DNA of 64,000 nucleotides from NCBI GenBank assembly GCA_024743275.1, contig JANSWW010000002.1, positions 310,001 through 374,000 of the forward strand. The letters are read 5' to 3'. Positions 51,457 through 59,853 of the stretch are shown here, one piece after another; position 1 is the stretch's first letter, and each line of letters opens with the position of its first letter. The DNA is from Alphaproteobacteria bacterium (GTDB lineage Bacteria; Pseudomonadota; Alphaproteobacteria; JANSWW01). A program made the translations under genes and the position numbers. The notes under the pieces are model-generated. The model was not told the origin of the DNA, searched no databases, and saw only the letters and a list, made by a program, of their open reading frames with translations.

Positions 51457-52953
51457 ATGCGGATCGTCACGCTGTCCTTGTTGGCCGCAATCGCTGTCCC
51501 GGCGCTGGCGGTCGCCGCCCCGCTAAACCTCACCGTTGTTCACGTCAACGACATCGACCGGATGGAAGCCGACGACGGTCGGGGCGGGATCGCCAAGCTG
51601 GCCGCCATCATCGAACGCGAGCGGGCCGACGGCGGCCATGTGCTGGTGACCCATGGCGGCGATACCATATCGCCGTCTCTGCTGTCGGGGATCGATCAAG
51701 GCGCCCACATGATCGATCTCTTCAACACCATCGGCATCGACGTGATGGTTCTCGGCAATCACGAGTACGACTTCGGCCCCGAGATAATGGTCCGGCGGGT
51801 GGCCGAAGCGCAATTCCCCGTCCTGTCCGCCAACTCCATGACCCCGGCCGGCGGGCTGCCGGAAGGCGTGCGCGACAACGCGGTGTTCGCGTTCGGCGAC
51901 TGGTCGGTCGGCGTGATCGGCCTGACCACGCCGACGACGGCGGTGCGATCCTCCCCTGCTCCAATCGCCTTTGGCGATGTGACCGCGACCGCCGCCGCCC
52001 AAGCCGACGCGTTGCGCGCCGATGGCGTCGATGTGGTGATCGCCCTGGCGCATACGACGATTTCCGAGGACGAGGCCCTGATCGCGCAGGGAGCGGTGGA
52101 TTTCATCCTGGGCGGCGACGACCATGATCTGCGCATCAAGTGGTCGGGCGGCACCGGTTTCGTCGAGAGCAATAGCCAAGCGAACTATGTGACGGTGATC
52201 GACTTCAGCTTCGACAAGGACACCAACCGCGACGGTGGCGAGCGCCTTGTGTGGACCGCCGACTACACTGTCATCGACACGGCGCACATCGCGCCAAGCA
52301 AAACCGCCGCCGCCGCCGTCGAGGGCTATGTCGCGAAGCTCGACGCGGAACTCAACGTGGCCATCGGCACAACCGAAACACCGCTGGACACCCGGCGGTC
52401 GTCGGTGCGCGGGGCCGAGAACGCGTTCGCGAATCTGCTGACGGATGCCATGCGCGAGGCCGTCGGCGCCGATGTCGCCATCACCAATGGCGGTGGAATC
52501 CGGGCCGACAGGGAATACGATGCCGGGACGACCCTGACCCGCCGCGACATCCTGAGCGAGTTGCCGTTCGGTAACCGTACGGTTCTGCTGGAGATGACCG
52601 GCGCCGATATCGTCGCCGCCCTGGAAAACGGGGTCAGCCGGGTGGAGGACCGGGCCGGCCGGTTCCCCCATGTCTCCGGCATGACATTTCGCTACGACAT
52701 GACGCAGCCGGCGGGCGACCGGGTGGTCCGGGCCATGGTTGGCGATGAGCCGCTCGACCCGGCCCACACCTATCGACTGGCGACCAACGACTTCATGGCC
52801 GGTGGCGGCGACGGCTATGGGGTGTTCCAAAACGCCCGGGTGCTGATCGACGAAACCTCCGGCGATTACATGGCGAGCCAGTTGATGCGCCATATCGAAA
52901 CCGCCGGAACGGTCTCCCCGACCGTCGAAGGCCGCATAACGCGGGCGGAGTAG
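51457..52953 (+). CDS. Periplasmic 5'-nucleotidase/metallophosphatase (UshA-like)
   Basis: 498 residues. An N-terminal signal of about 20 residues (MRIVTLSLLAAIAVPALAVA) directs it to the periplasm. The metallophosphatase domain has the metal motifs HVNDID (where HTNDxH is usual), GGDT, GNHEYDFG and a histidine in ALAHTT; the second, nucleotide-binding domain (from about 330) has NGGGIR and GGDGYGVF. UshA-type enzymes release nucleosides from extracellular nucleotides. The change of the first metal motif from H-x-N-D-x-H to H-x-N-D-x-D is worth noting. The ATG is preceded by GGAGA. It is monocistronic by spacing; the 251 bp before it (51206-51456) shows only weak inverted repeats. Confidence 0.88.
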   Translation: MRIVTLSLLAAIAVPALAVAAPLNLTVVHVNDIDRMEADDGRGGIAKLAAIIERERADGGHVLVTHGGDTISPSLLSGIDQGAHMIDLFNTIGIDVMVLGNHEYDFGPEIMVRRVAEAQFPVLSANSMTPAGGLPEGVRDNAVFAFGDWSVGVIGLTTPTTAVRSSPAPIAFGDVTATAAAQADALRADGVDVVIALAHTTISEDEALIAQGAVDFILGGDDHDLRIKWSGGTGFVESNSQANYVTVIDFSFDKDTNRDGGERLVWTADYTVIDTAHIAPSKTAAAAVEGYVAKLDAELNVAIGTTETPLDTRRSSVRGAENAFANLLTDAMREAVGADVAITNGGGIRADREYDAGTTLTRRDILSELPFGNRTVLLEMTGADIVAALENGVSRVEDRAGRFPHVSGMTFRYDMTQPAGDRVVRAMVGDEPLDPAHTYRLATNDFMAGGGDGYGVFQNARVLIDETSGDYMASQLMRHIETAGTVSPTVEGRITRAE

Positions 52954-53158
52954 GCCCGCGCCGGACACCCGGCCGACCGCCGAGCGGCGTGAGCGGCATC
53001 GCCGCGGTTTGACATTTGTTCGCGACGACATGCCGCGCCCGCTCTTGTCGCCCGCACGTGCCCCCCTAATTCCGTGGCGGTTGCCGCCGAATGTCACGAA
53101 GGTTCCGTCCGCTCGCAGACCGGCCGAGGCCGGGGTCGCGCCTGATCAGAGGTTTGCC

Positions 53159-54268
53159 ATGAATATGATTATGCCCGCCGTCGCCACCGAGGCGTCAGAC
53201 CAGCAGCCGTCATCGGTCCCACCGACGGCACAGGAAGCGCATGAGGCTCTGGATGTCCTCCGTCGCCTCGCGGCCCACGCCCCGGCGGACGCAGCGGCAC
53301 TGGGGCTGTCGTTGCCGGCCGGCAACGGGCACGTCGCGCTCAATCGAAGCTACCCGTCCGAGTTCATTGCCGACTCGGACTACAAGGCGACGCTGCCGGA
53401 TCTGCAGAACGGACCGGAAAGCCTGATCAAGGGTTCTCATGCGCCCATCCAGCATGTCGGCATCTCGAACTTCCGACTGCCCCTCGACTATCGCAAACGC
53501 GATGGCGGGCTGATCAACCTCGAGACCTCGGTGACCGGATCGGTTTCCCTCGATGCAGCCAAAAAGGGCATCAATATGAGCCGCATCATGCGGACCTTCT
53601 ATGGGCATGCGGGCGAAGCATTCGATCATGCCCGGATCGAGGCTGTCCTTGAAAGCTATCTTGAGGATATCGAGAGCGCGGCGGCGCGGCTCCAGCTCTC
53701 GTTTCGGTATCCCATGATGCGGCCATCGCTACGCAGTGGTCTGGAAGGCTATCAGTACTACGACGTTTCCTTCGAGAGCGTACGGAACGGCATCAAAAGC
53801 ATGCGGATGCTGCATCTCGACTACGTGTACTCGTCAACCTGCCCCTGCTCGCTGGAACTCTCGGAGCATGCGCGGGTCTCCCGCAGACAGATCGCGACAC
53901 CGCATTCCCAGCGCTCGGTCGCGCGCCTCTCGGTCGTCGTGGAAGGAGATCGCCCGCTCTGGATCGAGGACCTGGTGGGCCTCTGCAACGCCGCGATCCC
54001 GACGGAGACGCAGGTCATGGTCAAACGCGAGGACGAGCAGGCCTTCGCCGAGTTGAACGCATCGAACCCGATCTTCGTCGAGGACGCCGTCCGACTGCTG
54101 TGCGAGGCGTTGAAGGGAGAGGATCGGATCGGCGACTTCCGCGTCGTCGCCAGCCACCAGGAATCGCTCCACAGCCATGATGCGATGTCGATTCTCACCC
54201 AAGGCGAGACATTCGCGCAGGCCAGCCACGACCCTCGGCTCTTCTCGACGCTCATCCACACGAGTTGA
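53159..54268 (+). CDS. folE2: GTP cyclohydrolase I, FolE2 type
   Basis: 369 residues from the ATG at 53159; the open frame back to 53009 lacks a ribosome site. It catalyses the first step of folate and pterin synthesis, GTP to dihydroneopterin triphosphate. Family features are YSSTCPCSLELSEHARVSRRQIATPHSQRS, with the conserved metal-binding Cys and nearby His residues. FolE2 accepts metals other than zinc and is often made when zinc is scarce; I looked for a Zur-type palindrome in the 205 bp upstream and saw none. The N-terminal 60 residues before the core are longer than in many relatives. It is followed after 192 bp by a glutathione transferase gene. Confidence 0.93.
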   Translation: MNMIMPAVATEASDQQPSSVPPTAQEAHEALDVLRRLAAHAPADAAALGLSLPAGNGHVALNRSYPSEFIADSDYKATLPDLQNGPESLIKGSHAPIQHVGISNFRLPLDYRKRDGGLINLETSVTGSVSLDAAKKGINMSRIMRTFYGHAGEAFDHARIEAVLESYLEDIESAAARLQLSFRYPMMRPSLRSGLEGYQYYDVSFESVRNGIKSMRMLHLDYVYSSTCPCSLELSEHARVSRRQIATPHSQRSVARLSVVVEGDRPLWIEDLVGLCNAAIPTETQVMVKREDEQAFAELNASNPIFVEDAVRLLCEALKGEDRIGDFRVVASHQESLHSHDAMSILTQGETFAQASHDPRLFSTLIHTS

Positions 54269-54460
54269 AGCGGGACTCCGTCGCGGTCCCCGCCACGGTG
54301 TTCCGGGTGACCGGCACCTGAGCGATGTCTCCATGCGGCCGACTAAACCCGTCTGTCGGACCTTATTCGCGCCGGGCCACGCAATCCCACATCGTGAGAA
54401 CAGGCGCCTTCCGGCTAGCGTCCCGCCGTCGGCGGCCTCATGGTATGGGGGAGGTTGACC

Positions 54461-55150
54461 ATGCTTACACTTTACTATGCGCCCGACAACGCATCGCTCG
54501 TCCTCCGCCTCGCCTTGGAGGAGGCATCGCTGCCCTATGAAACGATCCTCGTCGACCGCGCGACCAACGCCCAGAAGGCACCCGACTATCTGGCGTTGAA
54601 CCCCACCGGCCGGATCCCGACCCTTGTAACCCCGCAAGGCGTTATGGCTGAAACAGCCGCCTGTCTTCTCTGGCTCACGGACAGCTATCCCGATGCGAAC
54701 CTCGGTCCCTCGCGGGATGACGCAAGACGCGGGCGGTTTCTGCGCTGGTTGTTCTATCTCTCGAACACAGTCCACGCCGATTTGATCCGCATCTTCTACC
54801 CACAGCGCTTCGTGCCGGCAGAGGGCATCGATCGGCATCACGAGACGATGACCAAGCAGGTGCTTGCCCATTTCGAGATTCTTGATGCCGCGGTTCGGAA
54901 CGACCCATCCATTTTCGCGCCCCCCTCGGCGCTTGCGCTCTATCTTGGCCCCCTACTGCGCTGGTCCGCGCTCTATCCCTCGTCGGCCAAGCGTTGGCTC
55001 GATCTCGCAACTTTTCCAGCCCTCAAGAAACTCGCTCGGTCTTTGGAGGCGCGTCCAAGCGTCAGAACCGCGACTTTGGCGGAAGGACTTGGGGACGCGC
55101 CCTTCACAAAACCGAAGCCGCCAAATCCTCCGGTCGGTTCCGCCATATGA
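54461..55150 (+). CDS. Glutathione S-transferase family protein
   Basis: 229 residues from the ATG at 54461, preceded by GGGGAGG. The N-terminal thioredoxin-like domain (1-78) starts MLTLYYAPDNASLVLRLALE, with Ser in the position of the usual catalytic Ser/Cys, then the cis-proline in GRIPTLV and the gamma-glutamyl-binding pair ETAAC. The C-terminal helical domain follows (85-215), with a Pro-rich tail. It resembles the beta-type bacterial transferases. The substrate is unknown, and no operon link with folE2 or the deaminase gene is certain (126 bp to the next start). Confidence 0.88.
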   Translation: MLTLYYAPDNASLVLRLALEEASLPYETILVDRATNAQKAPDYLALNPTGRIPTLVTPQGVMAETAACLLWLTDSYPDANLGPSRDDARRGRFLRWLFYLSNTVHADLIRIFYPQRFVPAEGIDRHHETMTKQVLAHFEILDAAVRNDPSIFAPPSALALYLGPLLRWSALYPSSAKRWLDLATFPALKKLARSLEARPSVRTATLAEGLGDAPFTKPKPPNPPVGSAI

Positions 55151-55276
55151 CGCGACATGGGCGTTTGCGGCCAAACGCTGGATGACGCCCTTCGCCGGGG
55201 GTGCGCGAAACCGTTTCGAACCGTCCGGCGACGCTGCTATATCGACACCGGATCTTGTTGGAGGGAGGGGAGCGTC

Positions 55277-56551
55277 ATGTTCGACCTGATCGTCAGGAAC
55301 GCCACATTGGCGGATGGCCGGACCGGCATCGATGTCGCGTGCAAAGACGGCGTGATCGCCGCTGTCGATGAGGGGATCGCAGCCGAGGCCGGCGAGGTCA
55401 TCGATGCGAAGGGCTATCTCTTGTCGCCGCCCTTCGTGGATCCGCACTTCCACCTGGATGCCACCCTGTCCCTGGGGACCCCACGGATGAACGTCTCCGG
55501 CACGCTTCTGGAGGGCATCGGCCTGTGGGGGGAACTCAAACCCCTTCAGTCGGTGGAGGATATCGCCACCCGGGCCTTGAGGTATTGCGAGCTGGCGATC
55601 GCGAAAGGGATCGGCGCGATCCGCAGCCATGTCGATATCTGCGACGATGAACTGAAGGGCGTCCGCGCGCTCCTGGACGTCCGCGAGAAGGTCTCGGACC
55701 ACATCGACCTCCAGCTCGTGGCCTTTCCTCAGGACGGTTTGCTGCGGGACCCGACGGCGAAGGACAACATGATGCGCGCCTTGGAGATGGGCGTCGATGT
55801 CGTCGGCGGCATTCCACATTTCGAGCGCACGATGTCCGACGGCGCGGAAAGCGTCCGCATGTGTTGCGAAATCGCGGCCGAGCGCGGGCTGATGGTGGAT
55901 CTCCATTGCGACGAGAGCGACGATCCCCAGAGCCGGCATATCGAGACGCTGGCTTTCGAGGCCCGGAGACTTGGCCTACAGGGCCGCGTGACCGGATCTC
56001 ATCTGACCTCGATGCACTCGATGGACAACTACTATGTCTCCAAGCTGATTCCCCTGATCGTGGAAGCCGGGGTGAACGCCATTCCCAACCCGGCGATCAA
56101 CATCATGCTGCAGGGGCGGCATGACAGTTATCCGAAACGCCGCGGCCTGACCCGTGTCCGTGAGTTGCGCGACGCCGGCGTCCGCGTCGGTTTCGGGTCG
56201 GATTGCATGATGGATCCTTGGTACTCGCTGGGCAAAGCCGACATGCTGGATATCGCGTTCATGGGTCTGCATGTCGGCCAACTCGCGAGCCTCGACGACA
56301 TGGCTTGGTGTTTTGACGCCGTAACGGAGAATGCCGCGCGAATCATGGGCCTGGACGGATACGGGATCGCCAAGGGCTGCGACGCGAATTTCGTCCTGCT
56401 GCAGGCAAACAACAAGATCGAGGCGGTTCGGCTCAGGGCTCACAGGCTGGCCGTTATTCGTCGCGGAAAGCTCATCTGCCAATCGAACGAAGTGACTTTC
56501 GGCTTGACCGTTCTGTCTGGCGCGGCTCTGAACGAAGCGCGTTTGACCTGA
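55277..56551 (+). CDS. Cytosine-deaminase-like amidohydrolase with altered specificity residue
   Basis: 424 residues from the ATG at 55277, preceded by GGAGGGAGGGG. The metal site matches E. coli cytosine deaminase with a constant offset of four: His57 and His59 (DPHFHLD), Gln152, His210, Glu213, His242 and Asp309 are all kept. The residue equivalent to Asp314, which contacts the cytosine ring, is Cys310, and His312 is Ser308 (FGSDCMMDPWYSLG). Cytosine itself is therefore doubtful; related enzymes deaminate creatinine, isoguanine, triazines or pterin-like rings. No signal peptide. The next gene is a ureohydrolase 99 bp downstream, followed by a LysR-regulated ABC importer, which suggests catabolism of an imported nitrogen-rich compound. 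Confidence 0.85.
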   Translation: MFDLIVRNATLADGRTGIDVACKDGVIAAVDEGIAAEAGEVIDAKGYLLSPPFVDPHFHLDATLSLGTPRMNVSGTLLEGIGLWGELKPLQSVEDIATRALRYCELAIAKGIGAIRSHVDICDDELKGVRALLDVREKVSDHIDLQLVAFPQDGLLRDPTAKDNMMRALEMGVDVVGGIPHFERTMSDGAESVRMCCEIAAERGLMVDLHCDESDDPQSRHIETLAFEARRLGLQGRVTGSHLTSMHSMDNYYVSKLIPLIVEAGVNAIPNPAINIMLQGRHDSYPKRRGLTRVRELRDAGVRVGFGSDCMMDPWYSLGKADMLDIAFMGLHVGQLASLDDMAWCFDAVTENAARIMGLDGYGIAKGCDANFVLLQANNKIEAVRLRAHRLAVIRRGKLICQSNEVTFGLTVLSGAALNEARLT

Positions 56552-56650
56552 CCACAGGCGACGCCGAGACGGCCATGAAACACGCGGATTTGGAACCGGG
56601 TTTCCAAGATCGCCGACACTGGACTGAAACCGCTCACAATGGAGAAGACG

Positions 56651-57622
56651 ATGACCGGACACGGGTACGACTCTGGACGCCTCAACCTTCCCTTCGTCGG
56701 CATTCCGACCTTTGCCAAATCTCCCTATGTCCAGAACTGGGATAGCATCGACGCCGACGTCGCCATTCTCGGCGCACCATTCGACTTCGGCACGCAATGG
56801 CGGCCCGGCGCGCGTTTCGGTCCGCGCGCCGTTCGGGAGGCGTCGACCCTGTTTAGTTTCGGTCACGCGGGAGCATACGACCACGAGGACGACGCGACCT
56901 ATCTCGATGCGTCGGTCAGGCTCGTCGATATCGGTGACGCCGACATCATCCATACAAAGACGGAAGAGAGCCATGCCAACATTCGGCACGGTGTTCGAAA
57001 GATCCTCGATGCGGCGGCGCTGCCGGTCGTTCTTGGTGGGGATCACTCGATCAACATCCCCTGTATCGAAGCGTTCGCCGATGATTGCGACCAAAACGGG
57101 CCGATCCACATTGTCCAGATCGATGCCCATCTCGATTTCGTGGACGAACGCCACGGAGTGACGATCGGACACGGAAATCCGATGCGGCGCGCCATAGAGA
57201 AATCCTATGTCTCGGGCATGACGCAACTGGGGATCCGCAACGTCTCCTCGACGGCGAAGGATGGATACGACGATGCGCGGGCGCGAGGCTCGGACATCTT
57301 GTCGGTGCGCCAGGTGCGGAGACTTGGAACGGAGGGCGTGCTTGCCCGAATGCCGCGAGGGGGCCGCTACTACGTGACCATCGACATTGATGGCTTCTGT
57401 CCGTCAATCGCATCCGGCACCGGCACGCCCAGCCATGGTGGTTTCCTCTACTATGAGGTCCTGGAAATCCTTCAGGGACTCGCCCAACGCGGCGAGGTGG
57501 TCGGGATAGACCTGGTCGAGGTCGCGCCCGCCTATGATCCGACGGAGAGCACGCAGATCCTCGCAGCTCAGTTGCTCTTGAATTTCCTCGGCTTCATTTT
57601 TCATGCACGAGCTGGGTCGTAA
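56651..57622 (+). CDS. Ureohydrolase family protein (agmatinase/guanidino hydrolase)
   Basis: 323 residues from the ATG at 56651, which has GGAGAAG just upstream; the ATG at 56639 overlaps that site. The two-manganese site is complete: His132 (GGDHS), Asp158, His160 and Asp162 (DAHLD), Asp245 and Asp247 (DIDGFCP). Position 250 is Cys where the family nearly always has Asp before Pro. These enzymes split a guanidino group to urea and an amine; substrates include agmatine, guanidinobutyrate, guanidine and related compounds, and the sequence does not fix which. It follows the deaminase-like gene in the same direction and converges with the LysR gene, 6 bp apart. Confidence 0.9.
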   Translation: MTGHGYDSGRLNLPFVGIPTFAKSPYVQNWDSIDADVAILGAPFDFGTQWRPGARFGPRAVREASTLFSFGHAGAYDHEDDATYLDASVRLVDIGDADIIHTKTEESHANIRHGVRKILDAAALPVVLGGDHSINIPCIEAFADDCDQNGPIHIVQIDAHLDFVDERHGVTIGHGNPMRRAIEKSYVSGMTQLGIRNVSSTAKDGYDDARARGSDILSVRQVRRLGTEGVLARMPRGGRYYVTIDIDGFCPSIASGTGTPSHGGFLYYEVLEILQGLAQRGEVVGIDLVEVAPAYDPTESTQILAAQLLLNFLGFIFHARAGS

Positions 57623-57628
57623 AATCTG

Positions 57629-58546
57629 CTAGGCGCCCTTCTTCGCCACACTCTCCCGAACCGTCTGGATGAAACCAGCCAAGACAGGGTAGGAGATGTC
57701 CGAACGTCGCCAGGCGATATCATACCGGCTCTCATACCCTAAGGTGTTCGGGAGGATCGACCGCACACTGTCCGTGCCGAGCAGGTTCTCGGCATAGTGG
57801 ACAGGTAGAAACGCCAGATAGGCCCCTGAAAGCACCAGATGGGCCAACCCCTCAATGTTGAAGGCACGTGCGACATAGCGAAAGGACTGGTGCGGTTTCG
57901 GCATGCCCGAGACCGGCACATAGCCTCGTTGCGCATGATCGTGGAGCGCGACCTCCTCAAGGGTGATGGCATTCTGATCGGCGTCGAACAGGGGGTGACC
58001 AGGGCCGCAATAGAGTTCCATGCGGGTCGACGCCAGCCGCTCATAGCTCAGATTGGCGACTTTCCTGGGAAAGAAGCCGAGTGCGACATCCAGCTCACCC
58101 TCCGCGATGGCATTGGCGAGCTGATCCGGCGGCTGAACATGGATGGATAGTGTTACGCCGGTATATTGGGCGCGATAGCGACGGATCACATCGTCCACGC
58201 TGAAGCCTGGATTGGTAAGGCTGTTGTCGATGACGCCGACGGTGAGTTCGCCACCCTTGTCGCCATGAATATCCAGGAGCTGGACGGCGAAATCATCCAC
58301 ATGGGAAAGCAGTCTTTCGCTGGCATCCAATACGGTTCGCCCCTCCTCGGTCAGGACAAACCCGCCCCGACCCCGGTGGCATAGCCGCATGCCCAGGCGT
58401 TTCTCCAAATTGGAGACATGAACGCTGATGGTCGACGTACTGATGTTCAGCTCGTCTTGCGCCGCCGCCAATCCCCCACAGCGGCACACCGTCATAAAGA
58501 CGCGCAGTAACCTCAGATCGGCATACTGAAGGTGATGCGGGTTCAT
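57629..58546 (-). CDS. LysR-family transcriptional regulator
   Basis: 305 residues from the ATG at 58546; the frame is open to 58636, but that overlaps the operator region. The helix-turn-helix is at about 8-65 (LRLLRVFMTVCRCGGLAAAQDELNIS is the start, with the recognition part STSTISVHVSNLEKRLG), followed by the two-lobed LysR substrate domain (about 90-295). It is divergent from the polyamine-type ABC operon at 58646, with a palindrome of LysR type between them, and so should control that operon and perhaps the deaminase and ureohydrolase genes behind it. Confidence 0.92.
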   Translation of the reverse strand: MNPHHLQYADLRLLRVFMTVCRCGGLAAAQDELNISTSTISVHVSNLEKRLGMRLCHRGRGGFVLTEEGRTVLDASERLLSHVDDFAVQLLDIHGDKGGELTVGVIDNSLTNPGFSVDDVIRRYRAQYTGVTLSIHVQPPDQLANAIAEGELDVALGFFPRKVANLSYERLASTRMELYCGPGHPLFDADQNAITLEEVALHDHAQRGYVPVSGMPKPHQSFRYVARAFNIEGLAHLVLSGAYLAFLPVHYAENLLGTDSVRSILPNTLGYESRYDIAWRRSDISYPVLAGFIQTVRESVAKKGA

Positions 58547-58554
58547 CGGACTCA

Positions 58555-58572
58555 CTTTGATAACGGTCAAAG
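58555..58572. promoter_or_regulatory. LysR-type operator
   Basis: CTTTGA (58555-58560), TAACGG, TCAAAG (58567-58572): perfect 6 bp arms around a 6 bp centre, containing the T-N11-A pattern of LysR-family sites. It lies 9 bp before the LysR start and about 75 bp before the ABC operon start, the usual place for autorepression plus activation of the divergent genes. TTTGA recurs at about 58579 and 58586. Confidence 0.75.
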
Positions 58573-58645
58573 TAGAGTTTGAAAGTTTGATATTTTCGCA
58601 AGCGCGAGATTTGGTCAACACTTTCGTATAGCGCATGAGGTTTAA

Positions 58646-59821
58646 ATGGAACGAAACGTAATCCGATCAGGTTCCAAGCTCGCTCCGTCGAGCTTTTCCG
58701 CAGCGCCGCATGCACTGTCCCTGAAGGGAATTGTGAAGCGCTATGGAGACCTCGCCGCCGTCGATGGCGTATCGCTGGACATCCCAAGAGGCTCCTTCCT
58801 CACGCTTCTCGGTCCCTCCGGCTCCGGAAAGACGACCATTTTGATGTCCATCGCCGGTTTCGTCCGGCCGACCGAAGGCGACATCCTTCTCGACGGCGCT
58901 CGAATCAACGATCTGCCGCCCGAGAAGCGCAACTTCGGCATGGTTTTCCAGGGCTATGCCCTCTTCCCTCATATGACCGTCGCCGAGAATGTGTGGTTTC
59001 CGTTGCGGGTCAGGGGGCAGTCCTTCCCGGAATCCGAACGGGCGGTCATGGATGTCCTGCAACTCGTGCAATTGGATCATCTCAAAGACCGGCTCCCCTC
59101 CGAGCTCTCGGGAGGTCAGCAACAGCGGGTGGCGCTGGCCCGGGCGCTGGTCTTCAAGCCCGACCTCCTGCTTCTCGACGAGCCGCTTTCAGCGCTCGAC
59201 AAAAAGCTGAGGGCCGATCTGCAATGGGAACTGAAGGACCTGCACGAGAAACTCGGGACCACCTTTATCTATGTCACCCATGATCAGGAAGAGGCACTCT
59301 CCATGTCCGACGAGATCGTCATCCTGCGCGATGGCAAGATCGAACAGATGGGCAAACCGGGCGACCTATACGAGAAGCCGGCCACCAGCTTCGTCGCGGA
59401 CTTCCTGGGCAAATCCAATTTCATCAGAGCCAGGCTAATCGCCAGCACGGGTCCCGATCAGGCGACCTATGCCGTCGGCGAGCAGGAATTCAATCTCCGT
59501 CCGGCACCGGCGACGGTCGGACCAGGCGAGACTGTCGCCATCGCGCTTCGCCCGGAGAAAATAGACATCAGCGTCACGGAGCCTGAGACCACGAACCGGC
59601 TCAAGGCCACGATCCGGCAATTCAATTATCACGGGACGAGTTTCCATCTGCGGGTGTCCGCCGCACCGTTGGGGGACCTCTTCGTCACGGTTCAGGCGTG
59701 GCGGTGCGGGATCACGCCGTCCATCAACGGCGAACTCTGGATCAGTTGGGAACCCGAAGCAGGGGTGGTGGTGAGGGAGACCGTCGCCATCGACGACCGT
59801 CCGTCTCCGGACGGCGTTTGA
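58646..59821 (+). CDS. Polyamine/spermidine-type ABC transporter ATP-binding protein (PotA-like)
   Basis: 391 residues. Nucleotide-binding domain with Walker A GPSGSGKTT at 56-64, Q-loop VFQGYALFPH, signature LSGGQQQRV, Walker B LLLLDEPLSALD and switch VTHDQEEA. Residues about 300-380 form the TOBE regulatory domain. The first 22 residues before the domain are an extension. It energises the importer formed with the next three genes. LysR operator upstream. The substrate-binding gene begins 32 bp later. Confidence 0.93.
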   Translation: MERNVIRSGSKLAPSSFSAAPHALSLKGIVKRYGDLAAVDGVSLDIPRGSFLTLLGPSGSGKTTILMSIAGFVRPTEGDILLDGARINDLPPEKRNFGMVFQGYALFPHMTVAENVWFPLRVRGQSFPESERAVMDVLQLVQLDHLKDRLPSELSGGQQQRVALARALVFKPDLLLLDEPLSALDKKLRADLQWELKDLHEKLGTTFIYVTHDQEEALSMSDEIVILRDGKIEQMGKPGDLYEKPATSFVADFLGKSNFIRARLIASTGPDQATYAVGEQEFNLRPAPATVGPGETVAIALRPEKIDISVTEPETTNRLKATIRQFNYHGTSFHLRVSAAPLGDLFVTVQAWRCGITPSINGELWISWEPEAGVVVRETVAIDDRPSPDGV

Positions 59822-59853
59822 TGTTCAGCAAAGAGAGAACAGAGGAGGTGACC

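Noticed and set aside
53009..53037. TTGACA at 53009-53014 as the -35 of a folE2 promoter
   Set aside because: The sequence 17 bp downstream is GCCGCG, which does not resemble a -10 element.
52954..53158. Zur-type operator before folE2
   Set aside because: No AT-rich palindrome of the Zur type is visible, so zinc regulation is not claimed.
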